DNA of 22,971 nt, from the IMG/VR virus record IMGVR_UViG_3300037156_000063, positions 1-22,971 of that record; one strand, 5' to 3'. A program made the position numbers and the translations under genes. This DNA is from a virus. The notes beneath the pieces were generated by a model. It did no database searches and was not told where the DNA came from. It was given only the letters and a program-made list of their open reading frames with translations. The first letter of the stretch is position 1. The number at the start of each line of letters is the position of its first letter. This document shows positions 1 through 7,445 of the stretch, one piece after another.

Positions 1-596
1 CAAGGGGTGAACGATGCCGCTCCAGCTGCGCCACCCTGGGCTGGCTGAGAAGCCTGCGAGCTGTCCGCCGCAGAGAGCTTGTTGTAGTTCGCCTTGACCT
101 TCTGGACGTACGCAGGCGTGTCGTAGTGTATTGTCTTTCCGTTGATGACCACGTTGCCAGAGTGGTTCACGAAGTTTGATGGGTTGCCGCTGTTCCACTG
201 AGCGGCTATCTGGGCAGGCTGCAAGCCCGCGTCCTTCATCTTCTTGACCGCGTAGTAGGCAACCTTGTCCTGGTTCTCGGGTGACGTGTCGCTCGGGTCC
301 AGCCCCGCCGCCTTCGCGTCGGATGCAAACTTGCCTGGTCCGTTCCACTGGTACGCGCCGAAGGACGTGCCGTTGTCTCCCGTGGTGTTCTTGTAGTCAG
401 GTGTGCCGCTTGAGCCTGTCTCGGCGAGCGCAATTGCGTGGGTCAGGGCAAGAGCCTGGGGGTCAACCTGAGGCTGCTGTGGCTGCGCTGGTGCTGCACT
501 CGGCGCTGCCGGCAGGGGCTGCTGGCTCGTCGCCGTTCCCACGCTGGTGATGCTGCCCTGCCCCTGCGCCGGCTGTACTTGTAGTTGGTCGCCCAT
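1..596 (-). CDS. Lysozyme/transglycosylase-like virion protein (partial, runs off left end)
   Basis: This open frame starts at ATG 596 and is still open at position 1, so only about 198 N-terminal residues are visible. Residues 1-45 are a low-complexity Q/P/A-rich lead. A lysozyme-like fold follows: 'AIALAETG' places a probable catalytic Glu at residue 59, and then come 'SFGAYQW', an 'ENQDKVAYYAVKKMKDAG' helix, 'IAAQWNSGNP' and 'YVQKVKANY'. This order is typical of phage peptidoglycan-cleaving domains related to lytic transglycosylases. It lies directly after the low-complexity internal protein gene, at the end of the tail module. This suggests a virion-associated hydrolase that opens the cell wall during DNA entry, probably the N-terminal domain of a larger ejection protein. 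The leader (AACCTAAACCAACATG) has no Shine-Dalgarno sequence. The fold is seen from motifs; the ejection role is inferred. An endolysin is less likely because there is no holin or spanin neighbour. Confidence 0.75.
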   Translation of the reverse strand, partial: MGDQLQVQPAQGQGSITSVGTATSQQPLPAAPSAAPAQPQQPQVDPQALALTHAIALAETGSSGTPDYKNTTGDNGTSFGAYQWNGPGKFASDAKAAGLDPSDTSPENQDKVAYYAVKKMKDAGLQPAQIAAQWNSGNPSNFVNHSGNVVINGKTIHYDTPAYVQKVKANYNKLSAADSSQASQPAQGGAAGAASFTP

Positions 597-617
597 GTTG
601 GTTTAGGTTACTGGTTG

Positions 618-2249
618 CTATCCGTTCCACCCGAACACGCTCGCAGCGCTCGAGCCTCCGGCAGCCGAGCCGCCCCCCGCCGCTGCGTTCATGGCGTTCT
701 GCGCGGTGTTCTTCTTGTCGCTCAGCACGTTCTCGTAAGATGCACCTTCTGCTCCAATCCTGTTCATCACGTCGATAATCTGAGAGATTGGCATTGACCC
801 GTCGATAATGGAGTTGGCGTCTGCGGTCACGTCTGACGGTATGCTTGAGCCAGAGGCGTTGCCCGCTGCCATGATTGACCCGACGGCTGCCTGCACCTGC
901 TTAATGGTAGCGGCGTACTGCGCCACCGGTCCGCTGCCGGTCTTCGCCGACGCGCTGTTGAGAACCGAGTTGATGTCTGAGAAGCTTGAGGGGCTAACTC
1001 CGGCAGTGTTGCTCAGAAGTATGTTGCCCAGGCTCTGGAAGCTCTGGTTCGCCGCTACGATGTTCGAGTAGTCGGTGGTGGCTTTCTGCAGTACGGTGTT
1101 GTACGCGTTCACCGCTGACGTCCCCGTGGTGGTGGCGTTGGCCGACTGCGCCGCCCCTGCGCCCGTAGCCGTGTTGTAGTTGAACGTCCCTTTGGTCATC
1201 TGCTGCGCCATGTTCTGAACCTGGGCAAGCACCGCCGGAGGAAGGCTCGGAACCGCTGTCGTCTGGTTGGTTGCCAGGTCGTTGGCGTACGTCTGGAGGG
1301 TCTGGTAGTACGGGTCGGTCGGCGCGACGGGCTGCGCCCCCGTGCCGCTCGGTCCGACGGGCTGCCCGCCAGGGGTAAGCCCCGTCGCCTGGTTGTAGGC
1401 GTAAGGCGCTCCCGTCTGGGTGTTCGTGCCGACGGAGTACTGCGGCGCGGTTGCCACCGTGCTGCCGGTGGTTGGGCTGACCAGGTTGTTGTTCAGGGTC
1501 ATCGGTGCCATCTGCTGCGCCGCCGCGGTCTGCTGCGCGAACTGCGTAGTTGCCAGAGGCTGGAGCGATGAAAGCTCCTGCGTCAGCGACGCTATGCGCC
1601 CCGCGTAGTTCGCCTGCGTCGCCGCCTGCATTCCGGTCGTCGGTCCGAGGTCTCCACCCCCAACTCCCTGCGCCGACGTCATGGCAGCCTGCTCCTGCTG
1701 GAGCTGCTGTATCTGCTGGGTCAGGTCGGTTATGCGCCCAACCGTTGCCGTGCTGCCCGCCCCCGCCTGCTGCTCGGCCGCCACCTGCTGGCTGAACGGC
1801 GTTTGGTTCTGGGGCACCTGGTAGCCCCCGAGGGGGGTTGTTCCCCCGTTGCTCTGGTCAGCCGTGGTGCCGGTTGTCGGCTGTGGAGCGTTGTTGCTGC
1901 CAACGGGCATCGGGCTGTTCGGAACCTGGGGCGTCGCCTGCAGCGGGCTGGCGGCCTGGGGTGCCTGCTGCGGTGCGCTGTACGCCTGGGGGTTCGCCTT
2001 CAGCGCCGCCAGGTCAGCCTGGTTGCTGGGGTTGCCGCTTGCCAGGTTCGGCTGGAGCGTCCTCACGAGGGGCTTCTGCGCAGCTATCTTCTGGTTCGTG
2101 GTCTTCGGGGCTGGGGGCGTCACCGTAGCACCCATGCTCTGGGTTGGCTGGGTCTGCGCCCCCTGCAGCGTGGACGTCTGGCCACCCTGCAGCGACTGCG
2201 CGCTGCCCTGTAGGTTCGGAGCTGCTCCCTGTAGCGGTATTGCTGGCAT
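618..2249 (-). CDS. Low-complexity internal virion / ejection-type protein
   Basis: This is a 543-aa protein dominated by Gln, Ala, Thr, Pro and Gly, with no Cys and no membrane segment. Residues 1-30 contain four copies of Leu-Gln-Gly (residues 6, 13, 20 and 28) in a short imperfect tandem repeat. Residues about 30-150 are Pro/Gln-rich and probably disordered. Two short helical stretches (about 170-195 and 215-235, 'LTQQIQQLQQEQ' and 'SLTQELSSLQ') look like coiled coil, and the C-terminal 200 residues are Ala/Ser/Asn-rich and probably helical. No family is recognised. Its place between the adaptor and the muralytic protein matches internal or ejection proteins of podophages, which are often Ala/Gln-rich and poorly conserved. 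The start ATG 2249 lies 12 bp after the previous stop, in an A-rich leader without a Shine-Dalgarno sequence. The gene is real by length and clean spacing; its function is inferred from position. Confidence 0.7.
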   Translation of the reverse strand: MPAIPLQGAAPNLQGSAQSLQGGQTSTLQGAQTQPTQSMGATVTPPAPKTTNQKIAAQKPLVRTLQPNLASGNPSNQADLAALKANPQAYSAPQQAPQAASPLQATPQVPNSPMPVGSNNAPQPTTGTTADQSNGGTTPLGGYQVPQNQTPFSQQVAAEQQAGAGSTATVGRITDLTQQIQQLQQEQAAMTSAQGVGGGDLGPTTGMQAATQANYAGRIASLTQELSSLQPLATTQFAQQTAAAQQMAPMTLNNNLVSPTTGSTVATAPQYSVGTNTQTGAPYAYNQATGLTPGGQPVGPSGTGAQPVAPTDPYYQTLQTYANDLATNQTTAVPSLPPAVLAQVQNMAQQMTKGTFNYNTATGAGAAQSANATTTGTSAVNAYNTVLQKATTDYSNIVAANQSFQSLGNILLSNTAGVSPSSFSDINSVLNSASAKTGSGPVAQYAATIKQVQAAVGSIMAAGNASGSSIPSDVTADANSIIDGSMPISQIIDVMNRIGAEGASYENVLSDKKNTAQNAMNAAAGGGSAAGGSSAASVFGWNG

Positions 2250-2261
2250 AGTGTTTGTTAA

Positions 2262-3143
2262 TTAAGTTCCCTGGATAAGAAATAGGTTCGGGTTCGTCAC
2301 GTCCTCGATGCCGTCCGAGATTGCCACGCTCGAGGTCTTGCTGCCGAACTCGGCGTTCAGCCTCGCGTACCCCTCGTCGTACATGCCCTTGAACAGCTCC
2401 GCCCTGTTCGGGTCGGGGACGCGGGTCGTGAAGTAGACGTACAGCCCACGGTACACGGCTAGGTCGTGGTAGTCCTCTGGCAGCGTCGGCATTTCGCCTA
2501 CGGTGTAGCTCAGCCCGCTTCCCGACACGCCGTTGTAGACGTTGAACAGGGTAACGCTGGTTGCCGCCGCGGTTTGGATTTGGTACCACTCGCCGTCCCC
2601 TCCAGGCTCGGGTATTCGCAGCCAGCAGCCGTTGTAGAACGACCCCCACGTCGTTCCCGCGCCCGTAACCGTTGCGCTGGCGTTCGTGACCGTCACCGTC
2701 CCCACGGCGTAGTCCGCCTGGCTCAGGTCTTTTATGCGCTGCTTGTAGTTCACCGTCACCACGTTGCTGCTGCTGGCGGGTATCGGGAAAATGTTTATTG
2801 CGTTGGCGTATCTGAAGAAGAACTGCGGCACGTCGCTCTGGTACGGCACGACGTTCAGCTTGTCCCAGAACTTTCGCGTGGGGGCCTCCGTCAGGGTGTA
2901 CCGTATCGTCCCCACGGTTATGGTAACGTCTATAATATCTTTAACGTTGAACGGGACGCTGAAGACGTTCGTCCCCGCCACCGTGCCTCCTGGCAGGACG
3001 TAGCTCGCCTCGTTCTGGAAGAAGCGGGACTGGAGGTAGCGCAGGCTGTCGTTGATTAGCTGGTCGCCGAGCAGCAGGTTCGCGCTGGTGCTGTTCTGGC
3101 TCAGCGTCCCGAACTGGTTCCGTAGGGTTGTGTAGCTCTTCAT
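2262..3143 (-). CDS. Head-to-tail adaptor (P22 gp4-like / podophage tail accessory protein)
   Basis: This 293-aa protein has the layout of podophage adaptors that dock under the portal. There is an N-terminal helical part (residues about 1-45, ending 'LINDSLRYLQSRFFQNE') and then a beta domain with 'VFSVPFNVKDIIDVTITVG'. The motif 'RYANAINIFPIPAS' precedes a conserved-looking 'VTVNYKQRIKDL'. An inserted beta element (about 150-215, 'VTVTNASATVTGAGTTW') resembles a module common in phage structural proteins. The C-terminal 'LPEDYHDLAVYRGLYVYFTTR' helix is a characteristic feature of these adaptors. It sits next to the nozzle-like gene, as in other short-tailed phages. The start ATG 3143 follows an AT-rich leader (TTAACCTAAAAACC). 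The assignment rests on architecture and motif appearance, not on an alignment. Confidence 0.65.
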   Translation of the reverse strand: MKSYTTLRNQFGTLSQNSTSANLLLGDQLINDSLRYLQSRFFQNEASYVLPGGTVAGTNVFSVPFNVKDIIDVTITVGTIRYTLTEAPTRKFWDKLNVVPYQSDVPQFFFRYANAINIFPIPASSSNVVTVNYKQRIKDLSQADYAVGTVTVTNASATVTGAGTTWGSFYNGCWLRIPEPGGDGEWYQIQTAAATSVTLFNVYNGVSGSGLSYTVGEMPTLPEDYHDLAVYRGLYVYFTTRVPDPNRAELFKGMYDEGYARLNAEFGSKTSSVAISDGIEDVTNPNLFLIQGT

Positions 3144-3148
3144 GGTTT

Positions 3149-3457
3149 TTAGGTTAATGCAGAGTAGTGCCAGTCGCCGTTCACGTGGCAGTATAGTCGG
3201 TACGCTCCAGCGTTGTTCACAATAACGGTTGCCCCGTCCCTTGCGGGCAGCGTCGTGTTGGACGGCCAGCTCGCCTGGGTCAGCACCTGGGTCTGGAGGT
3301 ACTGGCCGAGGGGAACGTTCGGGGTTGCCAGGTCGCTCTGGCTCACGCTCTGGCTGTTTACCCCGTTGTGGTCGTGGAGCTGGTACCTGTCGCGGAGCAG
3401 GTCCACCTGCTGCTGAAGCCCCTGGAGCGCCTGCTGTGTTTGCTGGTCTAGTGCCAT
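3149..3457 (-). CDS. Small virion protein with coiled-coil start and HDHNG motif
   Basis: This is a 102-aa protein. Residues 1-25 form an amphipathic Gln/Leu helix, probably an oligomerising coiled coil. The motif H28-D-H-N-G32 followed by 'VNSQSVSQSDL' resembles the 'HDH.G..S..I....L' signature seen near many phage tail and fibre attachment domains. The C-terminal half ('PARDGATVIVNNAGAYRLYCHVNGDWHYSAL') is beta-rich and looks like a small fibre-tip or knob fold. The gene lies between the nozzle-like and adaptor genes, with its start 2 bp below the preceding stop. A tail-associated structural role is therefore likely; the exact role is unknown. The start 'MALDQQTQQAL' resembles that of the coiled-coil protein at 9479-9973 ('MPLDTLNPETQQAL'). 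Confidence 0.7.
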   Translation of the reverse strand: MALDQQTQQALQGLQQQVDLLRDRYQLHDHNGVNSQSVSQSDLATPNVPLGQYLQTQVLTQASWPSNTTLPARDGATVIVNNAGAYRLYCHVNGDWHYSALT

Positions 3458-3458
3458 G

Positions 3459-5366
3459 CTAGTAAATTTTTAGCTGCCTTAGCTCGGGAGCGTCGTACAG
3501 GAGTTGCCCCCCAGGAGAGGTTATTTGCACGAACGCCTGAACGAGGGTTGCGTTCTCCACGTTCACGGGGACGTCCAGGTACGTTATAGGTCCGTAGGTT
3601 GCGTAGTCCACCGTCGCGTAGGAAAGGCTCTCAGGCTGCACGTCCTCCTTGCGGAACGCGAGCTGGATGCCCTGCCCAGCCGACAGCGGCTTGGCGAACG
3701 TAACGAGGCACTTCTCAAAGGTACGTGGGTTGTTGCTGTCCCCGACGACGTAAACTTCTGAGGCGAGCATGGCCAGGTAGCCGGTGGCTCGGGACGGTCC
3801 AATGAACCCCTTAGTGGCGTAGCTGTCCACGCCGTAGCTCGGCGTGCCGCTCGCGTTCGGGTTGTACCACCCCAGCACTGGCCACTGAACCCCCGTGTGG
3901 GTTGCAGGAACCTGCCAGGCGTACATCGCGCCGGTCTGAACGCCGTACCCCCCGCTGCTGACGTACTCCATGCAGTACGCGTCGGGCTGCGGCTGGAAGT
4001 CCTGCGCGGGCGAGCCAGCCTCAAGGTTCACCGAGTATATGCCCGATACTTGGTCGTCCGGAGGCGTTGCCGCCGACGACACGTCTCCCGTGAACGCCAC
4101 GAAGAGCCTCCCCTGGATGGCGCACATTCCGTTGGTGGAGCAGGTGACGGTGTACTGCGGGTAGCCTGAAAGGTAGTCCGAGAAGTCCACAATCTTCTGC
4201 ACGTACGTCCCGTAGGTTTTGTAAATGTTGCCCTTGTACCCGCAGCTGACGTACAGGATGGAGTTGATGTTCACCATCGCCGCCACGTTGTTCTCGGGCA
4301 TGAACATGGGGGTCGTCGGGTTCTGGGAGGTCAGGTCCCAGAGGTAAATGCGGTTGGACGCCGTGCCGATTACGAGCTGGTCCGCGAAGTTCTCGAGGCA
4401 CGTCACCTGAATTGCAACCAGGGGGACGACGAGGGCTGCGATGTTGGCGGTGTACGTTCCCGAGCTGGTCGGGTCGAACGTTGAGCCTGCCGTTGCCGTC
4501 AGCGACCCAATGAACGGCTGGCCGACGGGGTACGTGCTGCTGACGGTCGTGTCGGCGTAGTCCCCCCAGTACAGCGTCCCACCCGTTGCCCTGGCTGCCT
4601 GCACGAACGGGCAGTGGGTCTTCGTGTCGGTGTTGGCGCACAGGAGCGTTACCCAGCTGTTCTGCCAGCCCCTGCTGGCGCGGACGCTCGTGAACGGACC
4701 CCACGTCGAGATGGTTGCGTTGTCAAAAACTAAGAGGTAGTTGTTCCAGAAGACCAGCCCGTTGCCAGCCGCGCTGCTGCCTCCCGCCGAGGTGTTGCCG
4801 GCGATGAGGTACCAGAGCAGCGACGCGTCCTGCACCCAGAGCCTGCCCGTGCCGTCCAGCCCGTACAGGAGGTGGCTGCCGTCGCTCTCCCTCGACAGTG
4901 CGAACTGGGTCATTAGGTGGGGAGCGAGCGTGGCGAACCCAGAGCCTGAGGTGCTCGACCCCGACAGTGAAATGGCCGTGCCGACGAGCGCGTTGTCGAG
5001 CGTGGCTGCAACGCTGGCGGTTAGGCTGCCCGTGTCTATCACGAAGTACACCACGCCAGCCGTCAAGCCCGTTGGAAGGGTGCCGCTGAACGTGATTGCC
5101 ATGCCGTCCGCCGAGCCTGTGCCTCCGCTGTTGAAGGTGCGCTCTATTGACTTTGACAGCGTTATTACGTTGCCCGAGCCTGGGTAGCTGAACGTCCCGA
5201 CGACGGGAACGTCAGCCTGGCTGAACATCTGGAAGTTCGGCTTCACCACCCCGTCCACGTTGAAGACGTCGCAGTTGTACATCTCCTGGAAGCCCGTGTG
5301 GGGGGACGCGCCAATGCCCGCGCTCCAGCCCTCGATGGTTATTACGTTCTGGGTTGGCTTTGCCAT
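3459..5366 (-). CDS. Propeller-like tail nozzle / stabilisation protein
   Basis: This is a 635-aa protein. It opens with 'NVITIEGWSAGIGASPHTGFQEMYNCDVFNVDG', a layout like the N-terminus of podophage nozzle or tail hub proteins, in which the first strand introduces a beta-propeller. Residues about 55-150 are a Ser/Thr/Gly-rich insertion. After that come regularly spaced blade-like strands: 'HLLYGLDGTGRLWVQD', 'GLVFWNNYLLVFD', 'FADQLVIGTASNRIYLWD', 'SILYVSCGYKGNIYKTY' and 'GRLFVAFTGDV'. The C-terminus (about 530-635) is a beta domain that ends in a charged 'ELRQLKIY'. The neighbouring adaptor gene supports a tail hub or nozzle role like P22 gp10. The repeats and strands are visible; the homology is inferred. 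A general propeller adhesin is the main alternative. The start ATG 5366 follows GTAACCTAAAGCT, with no clear Shine-Dalgarno sequence. Confidence 0.65.
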   Translation of the reverse strand: MAKPTQNVITIEGWSAGIGASPHTGFQEMYNCDVFNVDGVVKPNFQMFSQADVPVVGTFSYPGSGNVITLSKSIERTFNSGGTGSADGMAITFSGTLPTGLTAGVVYFVIDTGSLTASVAATLDNALVGTAISLSGSSTSGSGFATLAPHLMTQFALSRESDGSHLLYGLDGTGRLWVQDASLLWYLIAGNTSAGGSSAAGNGLVFWNNYLLVFDNATISTWGPFTSVRASRGWQNSWVTLLCANTDTKTHCPFVQAARATGGTLYWGDYADTTVSSTYPVGQPFIGSLTATAGSTFDPTSSGTYTANIAALVVPLVAIQVTCLENFADQLVIGTASNRIYLWDLTSQNPTTPMFMPENNVAAMVNINSILYVSCGYKGNIYKTYGTYVQKIVDFSDYLSGYPQYTVTCSTNGMCAIQGRLFVAFTGDVSSAATPPDDQVSGIYSVNLEAGSPAQDFQPQPDAYCMEYVSSGGYGVQTGAMYAWQVPATHTGVQWPVLGWYNPNASGTPSYGVDSYATKGFIGPSRATGYLAMLASEVYVVGDSNNPRTFEKCLVTFAKPLSAGQGIQLAFRKEDVQPESLSYATVDYATYGPITYLDVPVNVENATLVQAFVQITSPGGQLLYDAPELRQLKIY

Positions 5367-5375
5367 AGCTTTAGG

Positions 5376-5480
5376 TTACGCCGTACACGCGGAGGTAGCT
5401 GTACCTGCCGAGGTTAAGACCGCCGAGGTGGGGTTGAAGACCGAATCCGTGAGACCTATGATAACCTGTCTGTCTGCCAT
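5376..5480 (-). CDS. 34-aa small protein between fibre and nozzle genes
   Basis: This short frame reads 'MADRQVIIGLTDSVFNPTS...' and ends at TAA 5376, nine bp above the nozzle start. It is supported by a good Shine-Dalgarno sequence (AAGAAAGGA, about 5 nt before ATG 5480), one of the clearer ones among the virion genes. Without it there would be an unexplained 133-bp gap between two genes in an otherwise tightly packed operon. The peptide is Ser/Thr/Ala-rich with a single Cys near the end and no membrane segment. No family is recognised. It could be a minor virion peptide or a short coupling ORF that helps translation of the large gene below it. Confidence 0.5.
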   Translation of the reverse strand: MADRQVIIGLTDSVFNPTSAVLTSAGTATSACTA

Positions 5481-5499
5481 GTGTGTCCTTTCTTGTTGT

Positions 5500-6888
5500 T
5501 TATCGAGCGTAAGAGGCCGCGAGGAACGCGTCGCTCGGCTGGCTGCTGCCGGCTCCAGATACCTGGAACGACGCACACGAGTCTAGGTCGGTTGAGTACG
5601 TTGGGAAGTTTGACGTGAGGTTTGTTGCGCTGCTCCACGCACCGCCGTTCTTCTTCCAGTAGTAGTTGACGCTCGACGTGCCCTGGCACTGGAAGCACAG
5701 GTCGAGCACGTCCCCCGCGGCGAGCGACGACGTGAGTGCCGAGGAGGCGTTCTCGGTTGTCCCGTCAGCCTGGGTCGCGTAGAGTGCAGAGTTTGACCCA
5801 GCCGTGGCAATTTTGAAGCCGATGTGCCTGAACGTGAAAGGCATCGTTGCCGTGGCGAGGGTCTGTGCGCCGAGGCCGCAGAACATGTAGTACGTCGCTA
5901 AGCCAGCAGACGACTGCGTGTGGCGAACGGTGAACGTCGGAGAGCCTGTGTACGCAGAGTTTCCGCTGCCGCCAGAACCCTGGTCGCTCGATAGCTCCCA
6001 GTTGTACGCAGCGTACTGGCCAGTACCGCTGGCGACCATCTGCATGCCGTACTTTGTAAAAGATACCGTGATGCCGCTCACGCCCGATGACACGAACCTG
6101 CTCGACCCCTCAAAGTTGGTAGCCTGCACGGTGGACGGTGCAAAGCTCCCAGACGGGGCTGCGAACGTGCCGTCACCCCTCAGGAACGTGGTCGTGTTAT
6201 TCGGAGGTGTGGGGACTGCCCCTCCCGCAGTGGCCGTCATGGTGGCCATGTACGCTGGGGCAATTGCCGTCCCCTGCCAGACACCAGTACCGATTGTTCC
6301 CACGGATACCAGAGAGGACAGCGTGGTGACAGAGTTCAGCACGACAGCACCCGCCGTCCCAATGTTGATTGCCAGAGCCGTGGCTACGCCTGTTCCCAAT
6401 CCCGTCACGCCAGAGAGGGCTACCGAGCCAGCACTACCAGACACCGAGGTCTGGTCTCCCGTGTTAGAGCCTGAAATTGAGGAAGTACCCGTTACCGCCA
6501 GCGTAGGCGTAGATGAGCCTGAAATGACCACGGAGTTCACCGAGATGGGTGATATCGCCCCAGCGGTGATGGTGATGGCTGGTGTTGTGGTCGCGTTGGC
6601 AACCGTACCCGAGAAGCCGTTTGCGGTAGCTACGGATACCGTGGTCACCGTGCCGCTGCCGAACGCCTTCTCGCCCAGCACGCCGTTGTTGTCGTACAGG
6701 GCGTAGCCGTTCGTGCCTCCCGTGGTGGTGGTCGTGCCTACGATAAGAGAGGCAGCCGACAGCACGGCGGTGATGAGCAGGTTGCCAGTGGACGGGTCAA
6801 TCGGCAGGGGTACTATCGTCCCGCTGCCGTCGTTGTACAGCCCGCCCGCTACGACTACGTTGTTTGGGTCTCGTGGAAGTGGTGCCAT
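5500..6888 (-). CDS. Tail fibre / receptor-binding protein with N-terminal attachment module
   Basis: This is a 462-aa protein. Residues 5-42 ('PRDPNNVVVAGG...IVPLPIDPSTGNLLI') match a module carried twice by the next upstream small gene, so this is probably the virion-attachment end. Residues 45-230 are Thr/Ser/Val/Gly-rich repeats of the kind that form beta-helical fibre shafts. They include 'TIGTGVWQGT' (198-207) and 'FLRGDGTF' (235-242), motifs widespread in phage fibre shafts. Residues about 255-462 form a separate, less repetitive beta domain with aromatic residues ('FRHIGFKI', 'DLCFQCQG', 'VNYYWKKNGGAW'), likely the receptor-binding tip. The start ATG 6888 is 6 bp after the preceding stop. 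The fibre assignment is strong from composition and motifs. The receptor is unknown. Confidence 0.75.
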   Translation of the reverse strand: MAPLPRDPNNVVVAGGLYNDGSGTIVPLPIDPSTGNLLITAVLSAASLIVGTTTTTGGTNGYALYDNNGVLGEKAFGSGTVTTVSVATANGFSGTVANATTTPAITITAGAISPISVNSVVISGSSTPTLAVTGTSSISGSNTGDQTSVSGSAGSVALSGVTGLGTGVATALAINIGTAGAVVLNSVTTLSSLVSVGTIGTGVWQGTAIAPAYMATMTATAGGAVPTPPNNTTTFLRGDGTFAAPSGSFAPSTVQATNFEGSSRFVSSGVSGITVSFTKYGMQMVASGTGQYAAYNWELSSDQGSGGSGNSAYTGSPTFTVRHTQSSAGLATYYMFCGLGAQTLATATMPFTFRHIGFKIATAGSNSALYATQADGTTENASSALTSSLAAGDVLDLCFQCQGTSSVNYYWKKNGGAWSSATNLTSNFPTYSTDLDSCASFQVSGAGSSQPSDAFLAASYAR

Positions 6889-6894
6889 AAAAGT

Positions 6895-7176
6895 TTATCC
6901 TAATGTTATCGTTACGGGTACTCCGCCCGTCGCCGCGTCAACTAAAATTGGTATCGGTATTTTCAGCGATGGGGTCTTCGCCCCAGCCAGCACCGGTCGC
7001 CCGTTCGGGTCACGGGCAACGTCCGAGGCGAGCGTGTTCGTGAGGCTGCCCACTGGGTAGACCGTTGCCACCACGCGCCCCGTGACGGGGTCAATCGGGA
7101 TGGGCTTTGGCACTCTCGCCGCCGTTGCCCCCATCAGCACGGGGACGCTGTTCGAGTCTCGAGGTGCGGTAGACAT
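6895..7176 (-). CDS. Small fibre-linker protein with two tandem RDPN/PIDP modules
   Basis: This is a 93-aa protein built almost entirely of two copies of one motif. The first (residues about 4-40) reads 'APRDSNSVPVLMG' then 'PKPIPIDPVTGRVV'. The second (about 53-92) reads 'VARDPNGRPVLAG' then 'IPIPILVDAATGGVPV'. A third copy begins the fibre protein encoded immediately downstream. The simplest reading is an adaptor or capping protein that shares an attachment surface with the fibre, or whose modules bind the same partner. No database family is recognised. The start ATG 7176 abuts the preceding stop (TAAATG), which indicates translational coupling. Confidence 0.65.
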   Translation of the reverse strand: MSTAPRDSNSVPVLMGATAARVPKPIPIDPVTGRVVATVYPVGSLTNTLASDVARDPNGRPVLAGAKTPSLKIPIPILVDAATGGVPVTITLG

Positions 7177-7434
7177 TTACGTTGCTGCTGGGTTAGCCGC
7201 CACGAACTCCGAGATGGCGGTGAGCTGCCCCTGCACCTTGGCTGCCTGCGCCGTCAGGACGGTCGTCAGCCACGCGAGGTCGGACGACTGCACCGTGACC
7301 GTCGCGTTCCCCAGCAGCTCACCCGTCGAGGGGTCGAACTGCGGGCTGGTGACGGTGTACGAAGTCCTGTCGAACGTGACGGTCTGGTTCGGGACGGCTG
7401 CTATCTGCTGGATGACCTGTGAGAGGAGTAACAT
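7177..7434 (-). CDS. Small hypothetical virion protein
   Basis: This is an 85-aa protein with an N-terminal helix ('MLLLSQVIQQIAAVPNQ'), a short beta stretch containing 'FDPSTGELLGNATVTV' and a C-terminal Ala-rich helix. The 'DPSTGELL' piece recalls the 'PIDP.TG' half of the module found in the next two genes, but the remainder is different. It sits between two fibre-type genes and is coupled to the gene below it through TAAATG. A role in fibre assembly or attachment is a guess from position. The leader (CTAACTAACCAATAAAAGT) is G-poor, with no Shine-Dalgarno sequence. Confidence 0.6.
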   Translation of the reverse strand: MLLLSQVIQQIAAVPNQTVTFDRTSYTVTSPQFDPSTGELLGNATVTVQSSDLAWLTTVLTAQAAKVQGQLTAISEFVAANPAAT

Positions 7435-7445
7435 ACTTTTATTGG

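Noticed and set aside
2014-4704. Long alternative-frame ORFs (for example 2014-2649, 4021-4704) and the many plus-strand ORFs
   Set aside because: They overlap well-supported minus-strand genes and show Arg/Pro/Gly/Ala-rich shadow composition typical of GC-rich off-frame reading.
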